Below, piece after piece: positions 37,901-51,500 of a stretch of 64,000 bases of DNA (its first letter is position 1; the number at the start of each line of letters is the position of its first letter). The DNA is from Galbula dea (lineage: Eukaryota > Chordata > Aves > Piciformes > Galbulidae): NCBI GenBank assembly GCA_013399015.1, contig VWZX01006822.1:372001-436000 (forward strand). Reading direction: 5' to 3'. The notes under the pieces are model-generated. The model saw only the letters and a list, made by a program, of their open reading frames with translations. It did no database searches and was not told the DNA's origin. A program made the position numbers and the translations under genes.

Positions 37901-40900
37901 CACGGCTCCCCTGCTTTTAGGGCTGATGAACTGTGCCATGTGTTAAGCTAGAACTTAGGGGCTGCTTCAAGACACAGCCATTTTCACAGTGTTCCATGCA
38001 CTCGCTTCAAGCAAAGCACAGGAATACTCTGGTTTCACCCTTGTTAGAGGGCCTGAGGTTTAGGATATCATCAGAATATTTCCCTTCCTTCTCACTCCCA
38101 AGTACTGGAACATGGTCAATGGCTTTGCCTGCAAGTTTGCAACCTCTCCCTGAAAGATGGTGGAGAGTAGGGGAGGATGTGCAATAACGCTGCCAAAGGA
38201 TAAAGGACAAAAGGCAGTGAGTAGCTGAGATGTAGCTGAAAATAGAGGACACCTACTTGGAGCTGGAAGATGGAAAAAAAAGGGAGAAAGAGGTGGTGAT
38301 GCAGTGATGGGGATGCTGGCTAGATGGTGCTAGCACATACTCCTGTGCTTTTGTCAGGGACCAAAGCAACTTTTTTATTGTTTTTTCCTTTAGACAAAGG
38401 TTTTATTTCCATTGCAAAAGCCAGAGAAAATACTTTCTGTTGATGGTACTGCTAATAGAGAACTATTAGTCCCCAGAGGAGTGAGTGTCCCTTTCAAAGA
38501 TGAAGAGCTTCTGGAGTATAAGAAAGTTAATACTCTCTTTGCACTATGGGGAAATGATAAGCAGCTAATTGTCTCAATTTAGTACTCCTGACACAAAATA
38601 CTGTATCTGCCTTGCATCATCCTTGAAATCACCCCTTCTTGCACTGTGCTGCAGGGACTTGGTCTTAATCCTTTGGAGTATAGAGGATTAGGCTCTCCTG
38701 GTTGTTTTAATAGGGCTGGCTCCGGTCACCAAGGCAACAGCAAGCTTCTCAGCCCCTGAAAGGACCATATCCACATGGTGAGGTGAAGACTGTGGCTCAA
38801 GCACAGCCAGTCCCTTGATCCACACACTTTCTTTTTGGACAGCATGTTTTGACTGTGGCTTGTGGCACAGCATCCACGCTGCAGTTCAGAAGATGGAGGT
38901 CCAGGTAGGAGAGGTCCTGTGCCTTTTGGAGTGAGAAACCAACGGGCTTCTGGGACACCTGCTGGTGGACTGGTGCTCGACACACAAGGTCTTGTGAAGT
39001 TCAGATCTGTAGAAGGATTATACCCAAACTCCAGAGCTTGGATTAAAGGTCTCCTAGCCCTTTTAGTGAGTATCTGTGGTGAACAATATAGATTGAGGGT
39101 AAATTAGATCTTAGAAGTAGGCTCAGACCTAAACCAAACTCCTTACTTTAGCTATGGCTTACAGAGAGCCCAGCCACCACTAGAGGGAACAGAAGGCCAC
39201 AACGAATGACAAAATTATACAACTGCTCTCTAAAATGAATGCAGCCAAGCAGAAAATAGTAGCAGACATTCTCCATTAAAACTGGAAAAATATACCTGAG
39301 ATATAGACATCTCCTAATCTGTTAAGAGAAGAAGGTGGAAGCTGGAAACAGAAAGCAAGTAGAAATTTCGTATCTTTGTCTGTTCTCCAAGGCCCATCAC
39401 CAACTTTTCCTACAGAGGCAGAAGAATAAAAGGGAACACCTTACATCCAAGTGTCCTTGAAGCTGTTGACAGTGGGCAGAGTCAGTGGAGAACTAGGCCA
39501 ACAGCTAAGAGAAGACTAATCAGTGTTGTGAAGGGGCACAATACCACAGTGTTAACAGATTCCCACCAAGGTCTGGGTTCCCAGGAAATTAGGCAAAGCT
39601 ACAGCTTAGGGCAGGGTACATTTAGGAGAGAAGAAGATATCATCTTTGTCATCTGTATCACAGAGATCCTACAAGCATCTCAAACCCTTTCTCCTTGCAG
39701 TGGACATAACATAGTGCACATGGAAGCAGAACCAGCTGTGTCTGCTGTTTTGGGGCTCACTTCTGGATGCTCTGTGGGCACTTAGCTCTGCTTTGGACTG
39801 CACTGTGAAGCCAGCCTTGCCATGTGAAACAGCGGGAAAAGAAGGCCCTAATATGACCAGCTAGAAAGTAGAAGTAAAATTTCACTCAAGAGGTTAGAAA
39901 TAACCTTAGCTTCAGCAGTTGGTTATCCAGCACTGAGAAAAATGGGAGCATAAGAAGACCAAACAGTACAAATCTCTGCCAGTCACTGCCCATCCTCAGG
40001 GGTTGCAAGGAAAATGCTTCAGCAGTTCCTGCTGCTGACTGCTCCTTCAGAGCTGTTCACACTGCCACAGGCACCCTTGGGCCCATGCTGGGACAAGAGC
40101 TGGGTGCCTTGCTGAGTAGCCTGATGCCAGGCACTTCAGACCAGCCCTCCTGATGACTGATAGTGTAGACCAGACAGGAGCCAAAATAGATACAGGAGTA
40201 GAGCAGTCCTCACATGGTAATTCTCCTTAAAGTTCAAGGCTGGATGAATAGTGCTATGGAAAAAAATTACTCTCTCAGTGCCTCTGTGCTGGTCATTTCA
40301 GGATATCTTTAAGTCTTCAGAGCTGTCCCTTTCCTGGCTAATGGATTTATGTGTCTCCATTATCACTATGTCAGGACAACTACACTGACTTCAACAGATT
40401 CACTTCCGATTCACAGTTCTATAATCAAGGGGAGAGGCAGGCTCCATGTTATTGTTCCCAGGAATTATTGCTGAAGATCTCTTGATCTGTGCAACACCTA
40501 CTGGGAAATTTGCAGTAGAAATTGTCCCATTACTACCCTTTGTCCATATGACTCATCTTGATCCAGTTAACTGCTGCTAATGTAATTCCCAAGAAACACA
40601 CTCTTTGGCTTTAGGTTGCCAGTTTTAGTTGCACCTCCTTCTTATGCACAAGTTTTCCCCCAATTCCTGTTTGTGCTACCCTGGCTGGCAGGGATTAAAC
40701 CTTTTCCCCTTCCACAAGCAAATCCCATGCAGTCCTGTGCCATAGGTACTGAACATCTGCTGGTCATACTGCAGTAAGAAACTCAGTTCAGAGCCCCCTG
40801 AGTGAACAAGAGCTATAACACAGCTCCAAAGCTAGCTAATGTATGTGCTTCTTTTCTGACCTCCTTCCTCCCTGGAAAAGGAGGAAAACCTTGGGTTAAA

Positions 40901-41619
40901 TATGTTTGGGTTCACCATGGCTGCCACTGCACAGAAGTCAATGGACAAGCACAGTATCAATCCAGACCAGCCCCATGGTGGCATTTTTCAGGTCTGAAGT
41001 TGCCTTTTCCCTTTCCTGTTACCCTCAGGGCAAGTCCAAGTAATCCTGCTGCCTACCAAGTACAGCAGCAGTTCTGCTTTCAGCTTCTTACCCACAGATT
41101 TGCTCACACATGTACACACACAAGTGTATCCACACCCACAGCCTGTCTTTCCTTCTTTCTCTTCATCCTCAAACATCAGTCTCACAGAGGTACTGAGGCT
41201 GACTCACTCCAAGGTTACATGCTTTGGCATCCTTGTGTCCTGCATGTCTGAGCAGTCTTCCTAGGCCAACTTTATCTCAGGGTTTGGCTGTGGGCAGGAA
41301 TGATACGTTGAGGAAGAAAGAAACTTTATAGTCATTGACAGAAAGGCCTCTGACTCTCCTTTGACCTAATGCTGCTGGTGAGATGGGCTGATGACACCAA
41401 TCACAGTAGTGGGGACAACCTAGAAGTCAGGTAAATGCCATCCTGCAATTTCAGGTCTACTATAAGGAGAGAATGACCATTTGCCTCTATTTGAATCCTC
41501 CTTCAGGCTTGAAATTTGAACCCTGAAATGCCAGCAGGGTAGCTGAATCCAAGATCTGGAACTGAGTTCTTCTCTAATCTTTTCAGACAGGCACTTCAGG
41601 ATTTTTTCCATGAGACCCT
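37901..41619. other. Intergenic DNA, no gene seen
   Basis: No gene or repeat recognised. A degenerate CA-rich stretch occurs at about 41100-41140. The 149-codon + frame at 40802-41251 runs through it and has no domain. Confidence 0.55.
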
Positions 41620-41853
41620 GATTTAGGCTGGATATTAGTTCTTCACTGTGAGGGTGGTTAGGCAGTGGAACAGGTTGCCCAGAGAGGTTGTGGAAGCCTC
41701 ATCCCTGGATGCTTTTAAGAAAAGGCTTGATGGGGCCCTGGGTAACCTGGATGTGGATGGTGGATGGTGTCCCTACCAGGCAGGGGGGTTGGAACTGGAT
41801 GATCTTTGAGGTCCCTTCCAACTCTGACAATCCTATGATCCTATGATGCTATG
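41620..41853 (+). repeat. CR1 LINE 3'-end copy with octamer tail
   Basis: Canonical CR1 order: 'tttaggctggatattag', 'cactgtgagggtggttagg', 'cagtggaacaggttgccca', 'gagaggttgtggaagcctc', 'aggggggttggaactggatg', 'tttgaggtcccttccaactc', ending in three near-octamers (atcctatg, atcctatg, atgctatg) at about 41830-41853. A small deletion removes the usual 'gaagaaatt' after the first block. Well preserved, so comparatively young. Confidence 0.95.
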
Positions 41854-42926
41854 CTGCCCAAAGAAGAGCATTATGGCTTCATGTCTTACAGTGTGGACTC
41901 TCTTATGAAGTGTGTGGCTATGATCTCTTCTCAACCTTGTTTCTAAAACAAAATGCATTTTCACAGCAAACTAGCTAAGGAAAAAGAAGATTCTGTGTAA
42001 CAGTCTATTAGCAGCTTAGAAAAATCTGGCCCAACTAGACTCCAGCCATTTCTAGAAGGTTAAGTTTTGTAACACCTTGGTCCCACAGATGTTACTGGGA
42101 GCTTCGCTCTTGATTTCCGTGGAGCTAGGGTTTATTTTGAGGGCATTTCATCTTCTCAGAAACTGAAAGCACTTCACAGACTCAGTGCACATAGGCCTTA
42201 CCTACCCACTCAGGGAAATGCTCTCTGTGGGATGCCCATGGTCTGACAAGACATCTACATGCATATAAAATCACCATGTCAAGGTCCTAATTTTTCTGAA
42301 AACGTTTGCCTCCAAGAGCTATGGAAATGAAGCAGTTCACCTTCCCTTCCCTCTCTTGGAAAATAAGCTGAATCAAGAGAGGAATTACAAATGGGACTTG
42401 ACAAAGTGTGTAATTCTTCAGAACAATTAGGCTTACAGCATAGAACAGGAGCTGCAGGCTTCACCACTTTTCCTTGTGTTCATATCTTGCCATCCTCTTG
42501 AGAAGTTCGCCACTGCTCTACAGACAAAAAATGGCCAAAGCACTTGAAGTATGCAACAGCCAAAGTAAAAATGAACTGTCCCACAAGTCAGGTCTGTAGC
42601 TCTTGAGCCAACTTTCTTTCCTTGGATCCAGTTTGATGTCAAGATGACACCACCCTATCTTTGGCAGAAAGTCACACCCAAAAGAAAGGAGGGGAGAAGT
42701 GAAACAGTGAAGCCCCACAACACCTTAGCATAATCATAGTTATGCAGGTAAGCCTTAGGGACACAGGGAGCCCATGTATAGCAGTATGGAGAGAACTTAC
42801 CATATGACCAAGGGCTTTCCACCTCAGAATGGTTCACTTTAGTATCAGCACCACACATGTGCTGCACTGCCAGTCCCTGATTTTGAAGTGATATATAAAT
42901 ACCCATATATAGAAGGATGGGAATAC
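41854..42926. other. Intergenic DNA between two tail-to-tail CR1 copies, no gene seen
   Basis: Nothing recognised. Confidence 0.5.
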
Positions 42927-43146
42927 ATCACAGAAGCACAGAACAGTAGGGATTGGAAGGGATCTCTGGCAATCACCTGGCTCAACTCCAATGCTAAAGC
43001 AGGCTCACCTACATTAGGTTGCACAGGAACATGTCCAGGCAGGTTTTGAAAGTCTGCAGAGAAAGAGACTCCATAGCCTCTCTGGGCAGCCTCTTCCAGG
43101 GTTCAGGCACCCTCACAATAAAGTTCTTCCTTATGTTTAGATGGAA
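42927..43146 (-). repeat. CR1 LINE 3'-end copy
   Basis: Reverse CR1 terminus: 'tagggattggaagggatctc', 'gctaaagcaggctcaccta', 'aacatgtccaggcaggtttt', 'agagactccatagcctctct', 'gggcagcctcttccagggtt', 'cacaataaagttcttcctta'. It ends just before an (AT)n run. Confidence 0.93.
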
Positions 43147-43156
43147 GAAAAAAACC

Positions 43157-43174
43157 ATATATATATATATATAT
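43157..43174. repeat. (AT)9 microsatellite
   Basis: Nine AT dinucleotides directly beyond the 5'-truncated end of the CR1 copy. Confidence 0.95.
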
Positions 43175-45979
43175 GCAGTATTTTACTAAATAACTAACTT
43201 TTTACACACTTGTTTCTTCCTGAACAACTTTACTCACAATGGGATAAGAGTTGTTGTGGCTGTTTGAAAGCTCCAATAGGAAATACTTCTGTTAGACAAC
43301 TTTCTTCTCACTCTGATGTTACAAAGCCAAGGCTGCTGTGGGTCACATGGTGATAGTCATTGGACCAAATCAAGCCATTAGACAGCTCAAGCATTGCTGG
43401 CCAGTGAACAAGCATTGACAGACATCAGAAGTACAGCAAAAGACATCAGAGAGCAGCAAAACAAGATTCTGGTGCAAAGCTCCAGCAAGGTACAGAAAAA
43501 GTCACATCTACATGGCAAGCCCCTTTCCCTTCCTACTCTCAGCAAGGCCTGCCACCTCTGCCAAAGAGTTCTCTTTGCAAACAAACAGCAGGGCCAGGTT
43601 CAGAGAGGGGGAAAAACAAATCTCCTTCTTGAGAATGAAATGCTGAATGCAAAAGACAGCAACAGCCTGAAGAGTCCAGCAATCCATTAACAAAAGCTTA
43701 CATGAGCCACATTTTCCATGTTTCTAAAACACAACCAAAGTAAGTAGCTAACATCTCTTCTGTGGCAGGGATCCAGAGAAAGAGGCAAGCCAAAGCAAGA
43801 CCGGGCAGTCCTCCAGCAGAGTGGTTTAGCTTCAAAAGCTGAAGTGCACTTAAAACTTTAAGGGGGAACACGAGGCCAACTCTAGATGCTGTTTCGCCAA
43901 CCGCACATGGATTTCCATCCTCATGAGAAGTTCCCTTCTCTGGATTAATACTCCACTATTAGACTATAGTTTAAGACCTATGAATGACATAATATAAGCA
44001 ACTGGGCCTAGTTTCAATATTCCATTAATCAGCATAGCTGACATTGGCCATTTCCAGTGCACTCTCTGCTCCACAGACAGGGCAAATTTCCCCCCAGCAC
44101 GGTAACACATCTATTTATTTAGCAGCACTCCAGGGCAGGAAGTAGGGAGGATTGCTTTTGCAAATGAAAAGTGCTTGGGCAGTTCTGAGGAAGGTAGAAT
44201 GTAACTAGCATCTAGTAACACAGGCACAGACATGTATGGATGAGTAATTGTGTTTAGAATAAGGCTGTGACAGCCTCTACTTTTGTGGAATACAGCATAG
44301 CAGGAAGATCATTTTTTGTCTTGCCTGAAAACTACCATTCCCACCAGTACCAGGGCATTTAACATGAAGTTACTGATCCATTTGGTATTGGCTGAATCCC
44401 TTGAGAATCTCCCACCCATGTTGTTAGCCCAGTCACTGATGCTTTTCTTAGGCAGAGCTAATTGGAACATGCTGCAAAATCAGATCAGCTGGTAGCAAGC
44501 ATATCAGCATGGGGCTACTCTTTCTTATGGCTGTTATGCCTTGCCTTGTTCATACTGATAACTGGTGATGTAAAACAAATGAGAAGAAAAATATATCTTT
44601 AAAATCAAGGACTTTTCCTCTGAGCACACTCAGATGAAAGGCATGGTTTCAGAGATCTTGTGGTGCCTTTAAGAGAGAGACAGTGGTTGAAGTCACTTTG
44701 GGCAAGATATGTACAGCCAAGCAATCTCAGCCTTAGTGATCTGCAGTATGCATGTTGCATTGAGCAGGCTAGGGGGGAAAGGGGCTGTTTATAACAACCC
44801 AGCACATAAAGAAGAGCTACCAACACCACAAAAACACTGTCCTGATGCATTGCTCTGCTGACAGCCTTAGCAAAAGGAGCAAGAACTGCTTCAGTTTGGA
44901 AACTGAATTCCTACCTCTATCCAGGAGCAAATAGGAAGGAGTAGAAACACTGGAAAAGAGTAGAGGAGTGGAAAGGAAGAAAAAAAAATGTTGTCTTACT
45001 GAAATTGGCAGACAGCTTCCCTCCTGTTCTTACATTGGCAAAGAGGCTCTCCTCTTAGGCAGCTGCCCCTTGTTTCAATGTATTAAAAACACGGTAACAA
45101 AGCTATCCAGAAAAGGCACTAGCACAGTGCCTAAAATGCAAAGAATGCCCACATCAACAGAAACCAGAAGTTGGAATTGGGTACTCTCATGTCACAGGGT
45201 ACTGGTCCAGAACTTGTGGAAATAAACATGTGCAGAAGTTAAGCTATTTTGGAGGGGAAGGGAAAAAAACCCCAAGCAACCAACCAAGAAACCCACTCAA
45301 AGCCTAAACACTTCCCTTTATCCAGATACATCATGCATAGATGGGTGTCTTTTTGGGGTGCACTACAGGGCAGACACTGAAGATTTCATTGAGGAAGTAT
45401 TTGGGGGTATTTTTCAATGTGGCAATAACAGAAAGAATATTAATATTAGGAATCTCTGTTGTAATACAGGCTGGGAAAAAATGGCCCTTATCCCCACCTA
45501 TTACTGCAGAGTCATTTAACAGTCCAGAGGAGCCTAGGAACATTGTTCTCCAAGTCTACACACACTGCAGGCTCCACAACATTTCAGAATGACCTATTTA
45601 TAAAGCAAAATACTAATGGGTCTATAACACAAAGTTGAATGCCAGCACTATAATGCACCACAGGACAAAAGAAGATTGATGAGAATCCCTGCCAGTGTCC
45701 AAGGTCCCTGAAATAGCTGGGAGTTTCCTAGTTGTTAGCATGTAAAAGAGAAGCAGGCAGGACTAGCAGTGTGGTTGTTGTATAGCACATGTATACATGG
45801 GAGCTGTGGTTAGAGATCAGATCCAGTTCAAATCTCACTTTCAGGGATAAAACCTGCTGAAAAAAAAGATAAGACAGTGGCATAATGTCAGAAGGAAAAG
45901 ACAGAAGAGAGATGAGATACAAATGAAGAGAATGCCTAAAAATAGGGGCAGAAACAATAGCAAAATGTTCTTTTTTTTA
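43175..45979. other. Intergenic DNA, no gene seen
   Basis: No gene recognised; open frames are at most 98 codons and mirrored on the other strand (43394-43690 and 43387-43584). Confidence 0.55.
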
Positions 45980-46155
45980 ATTGGCAGCTTTCCTATAAAC
46001 TCAGGGCATGACATTGATGATGGGTAAACTTTACCATGCTTTTCCTCAGTTTCCCACATCAGTCAAACAGGTATAACATTTCTGTACCTCACAGATATAA
46101 ACATCTCAACATCGTCAAATGAAAAGTGCTGGAAAGCTATAAAATATTATAGTGT
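45980..46155 (+). repeat. MIR-type SINE, including the 3' end
   Basis: 'tgggtaaactttaccatgct', 'tttcctcagtttcccacatc', 'ctgtacctcacagatataaa', and then 'aaatgaaaagtgctggaaag' with 'ctataaaatattat' follow the amniote MIR consensus order (tgggcaagtcact..., cctcagtttccccatctg, ctgtacctacctcacaggg, gatgaaaggcgctatataa...tattat). The copy thus keeps core and 3' tail. Confidence 0.75.
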
Positions 46156-47739
46156 AAAAAAGCATCAGATAGGCATGAAACAGAAAAGCCAACTCAGAAA
46201 ATAGCCACTGGTATCTGTGGAAAAATGTCATTTTGGGTGCCATAAAGAGCTAAGCAGCCATTTATATATCTTAAAAAGAAGCATGGCTGAGAAAAACAGT
46301 GCTCTATCCTTATTAACACTATGGTTCCTAGCAGAGTTTCCAGCTAACAGAACAGAGTGTTTAAAAAAATTAATGGTGATGTGGTGGTGATAATGATTGA
46401 TGAAAGAAGATCAGGATCCCATTGTGTTCAGCACCATGAAGACCTAATGATCCTTACTCAGAAGTCTCATATTTAGACTGTAAGCAAGAGGCAACAATGG
46501 ATGCAGTAAGCTGGTAAGAGCTGTACATACTGCAATGAATTGGTTTTCATCTTGATGAAATGATAAGCTATCCCATCATCTTTGCCTCATGTTCATAGGA
46601 ATCTGCATCTATCCATTGTGTCTGAAGGCACCCAGAAATTCTCTGCTGTGGAACGCAAAGACTGTATTAGGCAATTAGTAGAGCTGTAACTATATGCAAA
46701 TTATTTTCTCTGCAATGGATGACAACAAAGAAGGAATTTTTGGCAACACTTTCTGCAGGTTTTTCACTGTTCCCCAGGGAATGTCTGCCTAAGTGAAGGG
46801 CTCTTACAAGGTACATTATTTCCTTATTCCTGCAGCTTGGGCATTTTTTCACCTGCAGCACTGCAGGGATCTTAGCATGCAGCTTTGGACTTTGCCTGTC
46901 AGCTCACTGGAGTGCTGAAGCACACAAATGAAGCCAATGCAGCAAAACTGCTGATTGTACTACAGTCCAACAGAAGTGCTATTCATATTCAAGTCACAGC
47001 AAAGCCTGTTACAGTGTCATAAATCCTCCATAGCAGCAAGAGCAGGACAAGAGAGAGAAGACTGCTGTCTCTGCTCTTCTTTCACAGCCTATTCTTGGTG
47101 CTGTGCGTCACGCTCTCCTTCATCACTGTCCATCACTTCTGCATGACTCAGGCAGACTCTGAGGTTCAGCTTTGCAGGGTTATGGGTTAGCAAAAGACTT
47201 TTCCATCATGACCCAAAGGTCACAAAAGCCAGGGAGTTTCTTCCTGTTGATCCACATCTTTGTACTCCAAGTAAATTTGACATAAGAAACATAGACCCCT
47301 CAGGGTGCCAATATTAACAACAATTTTCAGAGTACAAGAGCACTTTAAGTGGGGAAAAAAGAGACAAGGCTCTTGGAAAAAATAAAAGTATCTCTAAATG
47401 TCAAATTCATTTAATCTCAGGAGATCATATATCTAGAGAGACAGGATCATAGTACTTATTATAACTGCTGGGTAAGAAACAACATTTTGGTTTTCTGCTG
47501 AATGGTTGGAAGCTTTTTCCCCAATCTTCTTCCACAGTAGGACGAGACAGAGAGTGTTGTGAGTTCTCCTGTGAGAAAACAGAGAGCAAGAAGCAAGAAA
47601 GAAATAATTACTCACTGGGGAATACGTGCATTTGCTTGGTCTTGGAAGACATTGATTGTCAAATCCATGGTAAGAGACAGTAATTTAACAGCTGAGCTTA
47701 CAGCATCAGACCAGAAAGACCAAAAATGAGCAGAAGGCC
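46156..47739. other. Intergenic DNA, no gene seen
   Basis: No gene recognised. A weak MIR-like 'gacccaaaggtcac' near 47210 was not called. Confidence 0.55.
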
Positions 47740-47825
47740 AGACAGGAACACAAATGGACAAAGTAATTTGCCAAAGGATACAGAACAGCCTAGTGGCAGG
47801 CAGAGCTGGCTTGACCTGTGAGTGT
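47740..47825 (-). repeat. MIR-type SINE fragment
   Basis: 'gacaaagtaatttgccaaag' followed by 'gatacagaacagcctagtgg' and 'caggcagagctggcttgacc' matches reversed MIR (gttaagtaacttgcccaagg, tcacacagctagtaagtgg, cagagctgggattcgaacc). Clear over about 75 bp. Confidence 0.7.
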
Positions 47826-47826
47826 G

Positions 47827-47895
47827 TCAGGATTTATTAACCCAGGACATCAGGATTTACTAACACAGGACTTCAGGATTTACTAAACCAGCGCC
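47827..47895 (+). repeat. 23-bp tandem repeat, three copies, next to a MIR
   Basis: Three units starting at 47827, 47850 and 47873 share 'tcaggatttactaac', with 'ccaggac' variants. The unit resembles the reversed B-box part of MIR (ggatttgaacccagg), and the array directly follows the MIR fragment. It may have arisen by local tandem duplication of the SINE head; this origin is inference. Confidence 0.85.
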
Positions 47896-48435
47896 TCCTG
47901 CTGAACTGCTGATACTCTGAAGCTTAGGTTTAAAGACACAGAGATATTGTTGGAAAGAAGATATAAAAAAGAGCTTCAAGCAGTTTCTACAGTTCTTTTA
48001 TTGGGTGCAAGGTTGCAGCATTACTGGGCTAGGGACAGTGGTAGCTCCCCAGACAATTGGTTTAACCCATTGCTGACATAAAAGAACATTGATGCACCCT
48101 TTTTAGCTGCTGGCCTTTGAATCCTTCATAAATATAACCAGGGGAGAGCTGGCAAATGTGCCCAACAGAGGGTGAGAAACAGTCTTGACTTTCACTGCCT
48201 CCATGCTGCTAAATACTCAAAGGTCACAGAGGTAGGATATGCCTTCTAAAGAGAAAAATACACTGTTTTCAACATAACACTTGAAAGGGGATAAGGATGA
48301 AGACAGCTACAGAGCAGAGGAGTGCACAAGTAGCAGAATAATAGCAGCTGTGTTTCTGTTACCAAGTTTGTCTGGTCACAAATATATTAATTGCATTACC
48401 ATGCACTGTAACATATGCTTTCTGTTTGTGGGTGG
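47896..48435. other. Intergenic DNA, no gene seen
   Basis: Nothing recognised. Confidence 0.5.
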
Positions 48436-48582
48436 AACAAAGGAGAGGTTGCACATTCTCCATCCATGGAGGTTTTCAAGACTGGATAAAGCTGTGAGCA
48501 ACCTGGTCGCTTTTTCAGCCAACCCTGATTTGTACAAGAGGTTGAACCAGAAACCTCCAGAGGTGCTTTCCAGCTTGAACTG
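48436..48582 (+). repeat. CR1 LINE 3'-end fragment, diverged
   Basis: 'gagaggttgcacattctcca', 'tccatggaggttttcaagac', 'tgtgagcaacctggtcgctt' and 'aaacctccagaggtgctttc' follow the CR1 subfamily whose end reads gagcaacctg...gacctccagaggtcccttcc. It lacks the octamer tail. Confidence 0.85.
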
Positions 48583-51500
48583 TGCCTTCCAACCTGAACT
48601 ACGCCATGCCCATTGCAGCCATGAGGGAGGTGAGGTCTTGCTACCCATGGTTAGTAGGATGGTGATTTCTGGCCCTTATTTCCTTCAGCTGGTGCCAAGT
48701 ATTTGATAGCTACTGAAGACAAACACTTCCATGTTCCATGCTTCACCAGAAAGTGTCACTGAGTACAGCTGCAGAAGCAGCTTAACCCAGCAGTGCAAGA
48801 AGTATCTACATGCACGTCTAGTTAGATTAAATCATGAGCTCCAGAACCAATGGGTGCTGACACTTTGCTCTGTGCTGTGTGGACACAGCCAAGCATTTCA
48901 GTAATGAGCAGAAATTTCTCTTAATCATGTCATATTTCCTTGAAGGCAGTCACAAAATATAAGCACAAACTATTCCACTAGTGCCTGTCATGCCTGCTTT
49001 TCTGATGTGTCACTTTATGAACAACCCAAACACATAACTTTGTTTCCAGACTTCTTAGAGTCCTCCTAATTATTCTTCATTCTTTCCATCTCTATCTTTA
49101 TATTTAATGGCAACCACTTTCTCTTCATTTATCCCTATAATGCAAATAACACCAAGGCTATGCACTTGCAAGGCTCCTCTTCCACAGTTCCACAGTGTTC
49201 TCTGATGGTGAGCAGGGAGTCTGCTGCCCTAACAAAGCTTTTGGAGCTCTCAGTGCAATAAAATAACATAGAGCCTAGGACAAAGAAAAGGAAAGGCCAG
49301 ATTATTCTGTGGATGTAGTTGACAAGCCATGACAATTTGATGTAATTAGAAAAGCTACAAGCTATATAGACATGCTTCTTGGTGAACACAGTTGCTGCTG
49401 AGATCTAGCATGGTGTCAGGTATACCGAAAAAATACAAGAGTAGTCTTACAAAAACAGCCTGCCACAGGGGTGGGCACATGACATGGTGAGCTGTGTGGT
49501 GCAAAGGTAAAGCTGCATGTTTGACAGCTGAGAGTGGGCTCTGGAGCTTTATTGGCTTGAGCATGTAGAGACCAGATACTGAAATCATGTTTCAAGGACT
49601 CTCAGTAAAGCTTCTTGTGGTGATTAGGAGGAGCTGATCTGCATCAGCATCACAGAGAAGCTGAACTGGAAACTAGGAAATTTGTAGGAAAAGTGATCAT
49701 TGTAACTGCTTGCAACAACAAGGGGGGTGGAGAACAAGCACGCCATGGATCAGAGCTAATTATGGCAGTGTGGAATTGCCACAAAAAAGGGTAGAGCCTC
49801 ATCCTAAAGGACTAGGGGTACCAGCTTTTATGAACTAGGGAGTAAAAACCCCTGTATCTCTGAAGGAGCAGAATTGGTTAAGCAAATACATTTGTGGTTT
49901 TACGTAAACTCTATCACAATGGTAACTGAGCCAGGGCAGTGTCAAACCTGCCTGTCACGTGCACTGCAATAGTTCATCACCCAGCTGATCTGCAGGACTA
50001 TCAGGATCTTTGCTACCTGGCCATGCCCTATTTGCTTGAACAGATACAATGACCACAGAGACTGGGTGTCAGATATTGTTACACTCTCCATGTTCCTGTT
50101 TGTTTGTTTTGTTTGAAACCCCAGATATTTCCTGGAAAGAGATCTTCCTTTGAGCTGTCAGTGTGCTGTCACCTCTGCACAGCAGGTGAGCAGGAGCTGC
50201 CCCTGAAAAGAGAAGCAACAAGGATGACCTCCAGCCACCCCCTGCTTACAAGATAATGAAACAATATTTGTAAATGCCATGTAACAAGGGCCATGAAAGC
50301 ACTAGTTGCCAGTCTCACTTGGAGAAAGTCTGTAAGTCCTTTACAAAGGTGAGGAACCTGTAGCTTGAAGAGGAAGATCTCACCTGGCTTTTATTCACCT
50401 TGTTGAGGTATTCACAGCAGCAAAGATGGCAAGTCTTAGCCAGCAGCAAGAGCCAATGGCCACATAAATGGGCAGGTTCCTAGGTAGCTTTGTACTCTAT
50501 GGTGTTCACAGAGAGGAGGGAGAAGTCCCAGGCAGAGGGGAAGGAGAAGAGAGGCTGGGCAGACAGATCTCATTTGATACAGCCACAAAAAGCCACATTT
50601 ACCATTAATTAATTAATTAATAAGCTTAAGTGCTCTCATTAGCATCTTCACTTCTCATAGCCAGCAAAGAGGGGTGGCATGTGGGGAGGAAGGAGGGTGA
50701 AAGCAGCCCTACAAACTGGAAGGACACAAGGAGAACAAAGCAGGGTGAGACAAAGGAGCAGGAACATGGCATTGTCTCAGTGCAAATGCTGAGGAGTTAC
50801 TTCTGGAGCAGGGCAATCTGTTCTGCAGTGACAGGGTTAATTTCAAATTGGCAGAGAGCTTTTCTCAGGCTTTTTCACTTCCACTGTCAAATCTCTGGGG
50901 CTGGCAGTTGCTAATTACAATAATGTGAGGTGGCAGTCACATGAAAAGTGGTAGATAGCCGAGCAGGGTTGAAAATCCAAAAGGTCAGACCACAGCGAAT
51001 TATAGTGACAGGACACAAAACCCCCTTCCCTAGCTTTTCTTATCCTTTCTCCCCCTTTCTTCCCCCATTATCTGCAGCACCACAAAAGGAAAAAGGTAAA
51101 GAAAAGAGAAATCATTCTCATGACTAGAATGCAAATAGATGGAGGGCACAGGGAGCTCCAGCTACCCAAATTCACAAACCATATGGTCCAAAGGGACCAA
51201 CTAAGCATCTCTTTTCATTTCCCACATAGCATGGGCTGACAGTAGCATACAGCTTTAGTGAGAGTTAAAACAAGATCATTCTGAACTTTTAAGACACAAA
51301 GAAGCTGGCACAAAGAAGTACAAAAACCAATATAAAACAACACGAGTTGTTCCAATTCAACGTTCACTTTGCACTAGCCTGACCTATCACACAGTGATAA
51401 GAGTCCCTTGCATGTAAAACTGAGCCACTCCTAGGTCACATTGTCACCCCTTCTCCCCCTTATCTAGCTCAGAGAAAACTGGTTTTGGCTCAGTTCCATT

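Noticed and set aside
40802..41251. 149-codon + frame
   Set aside because: Contains a CA-rich low-complexity part translated as His/Thr repeats, and has a frame opposite it. No family recognised.
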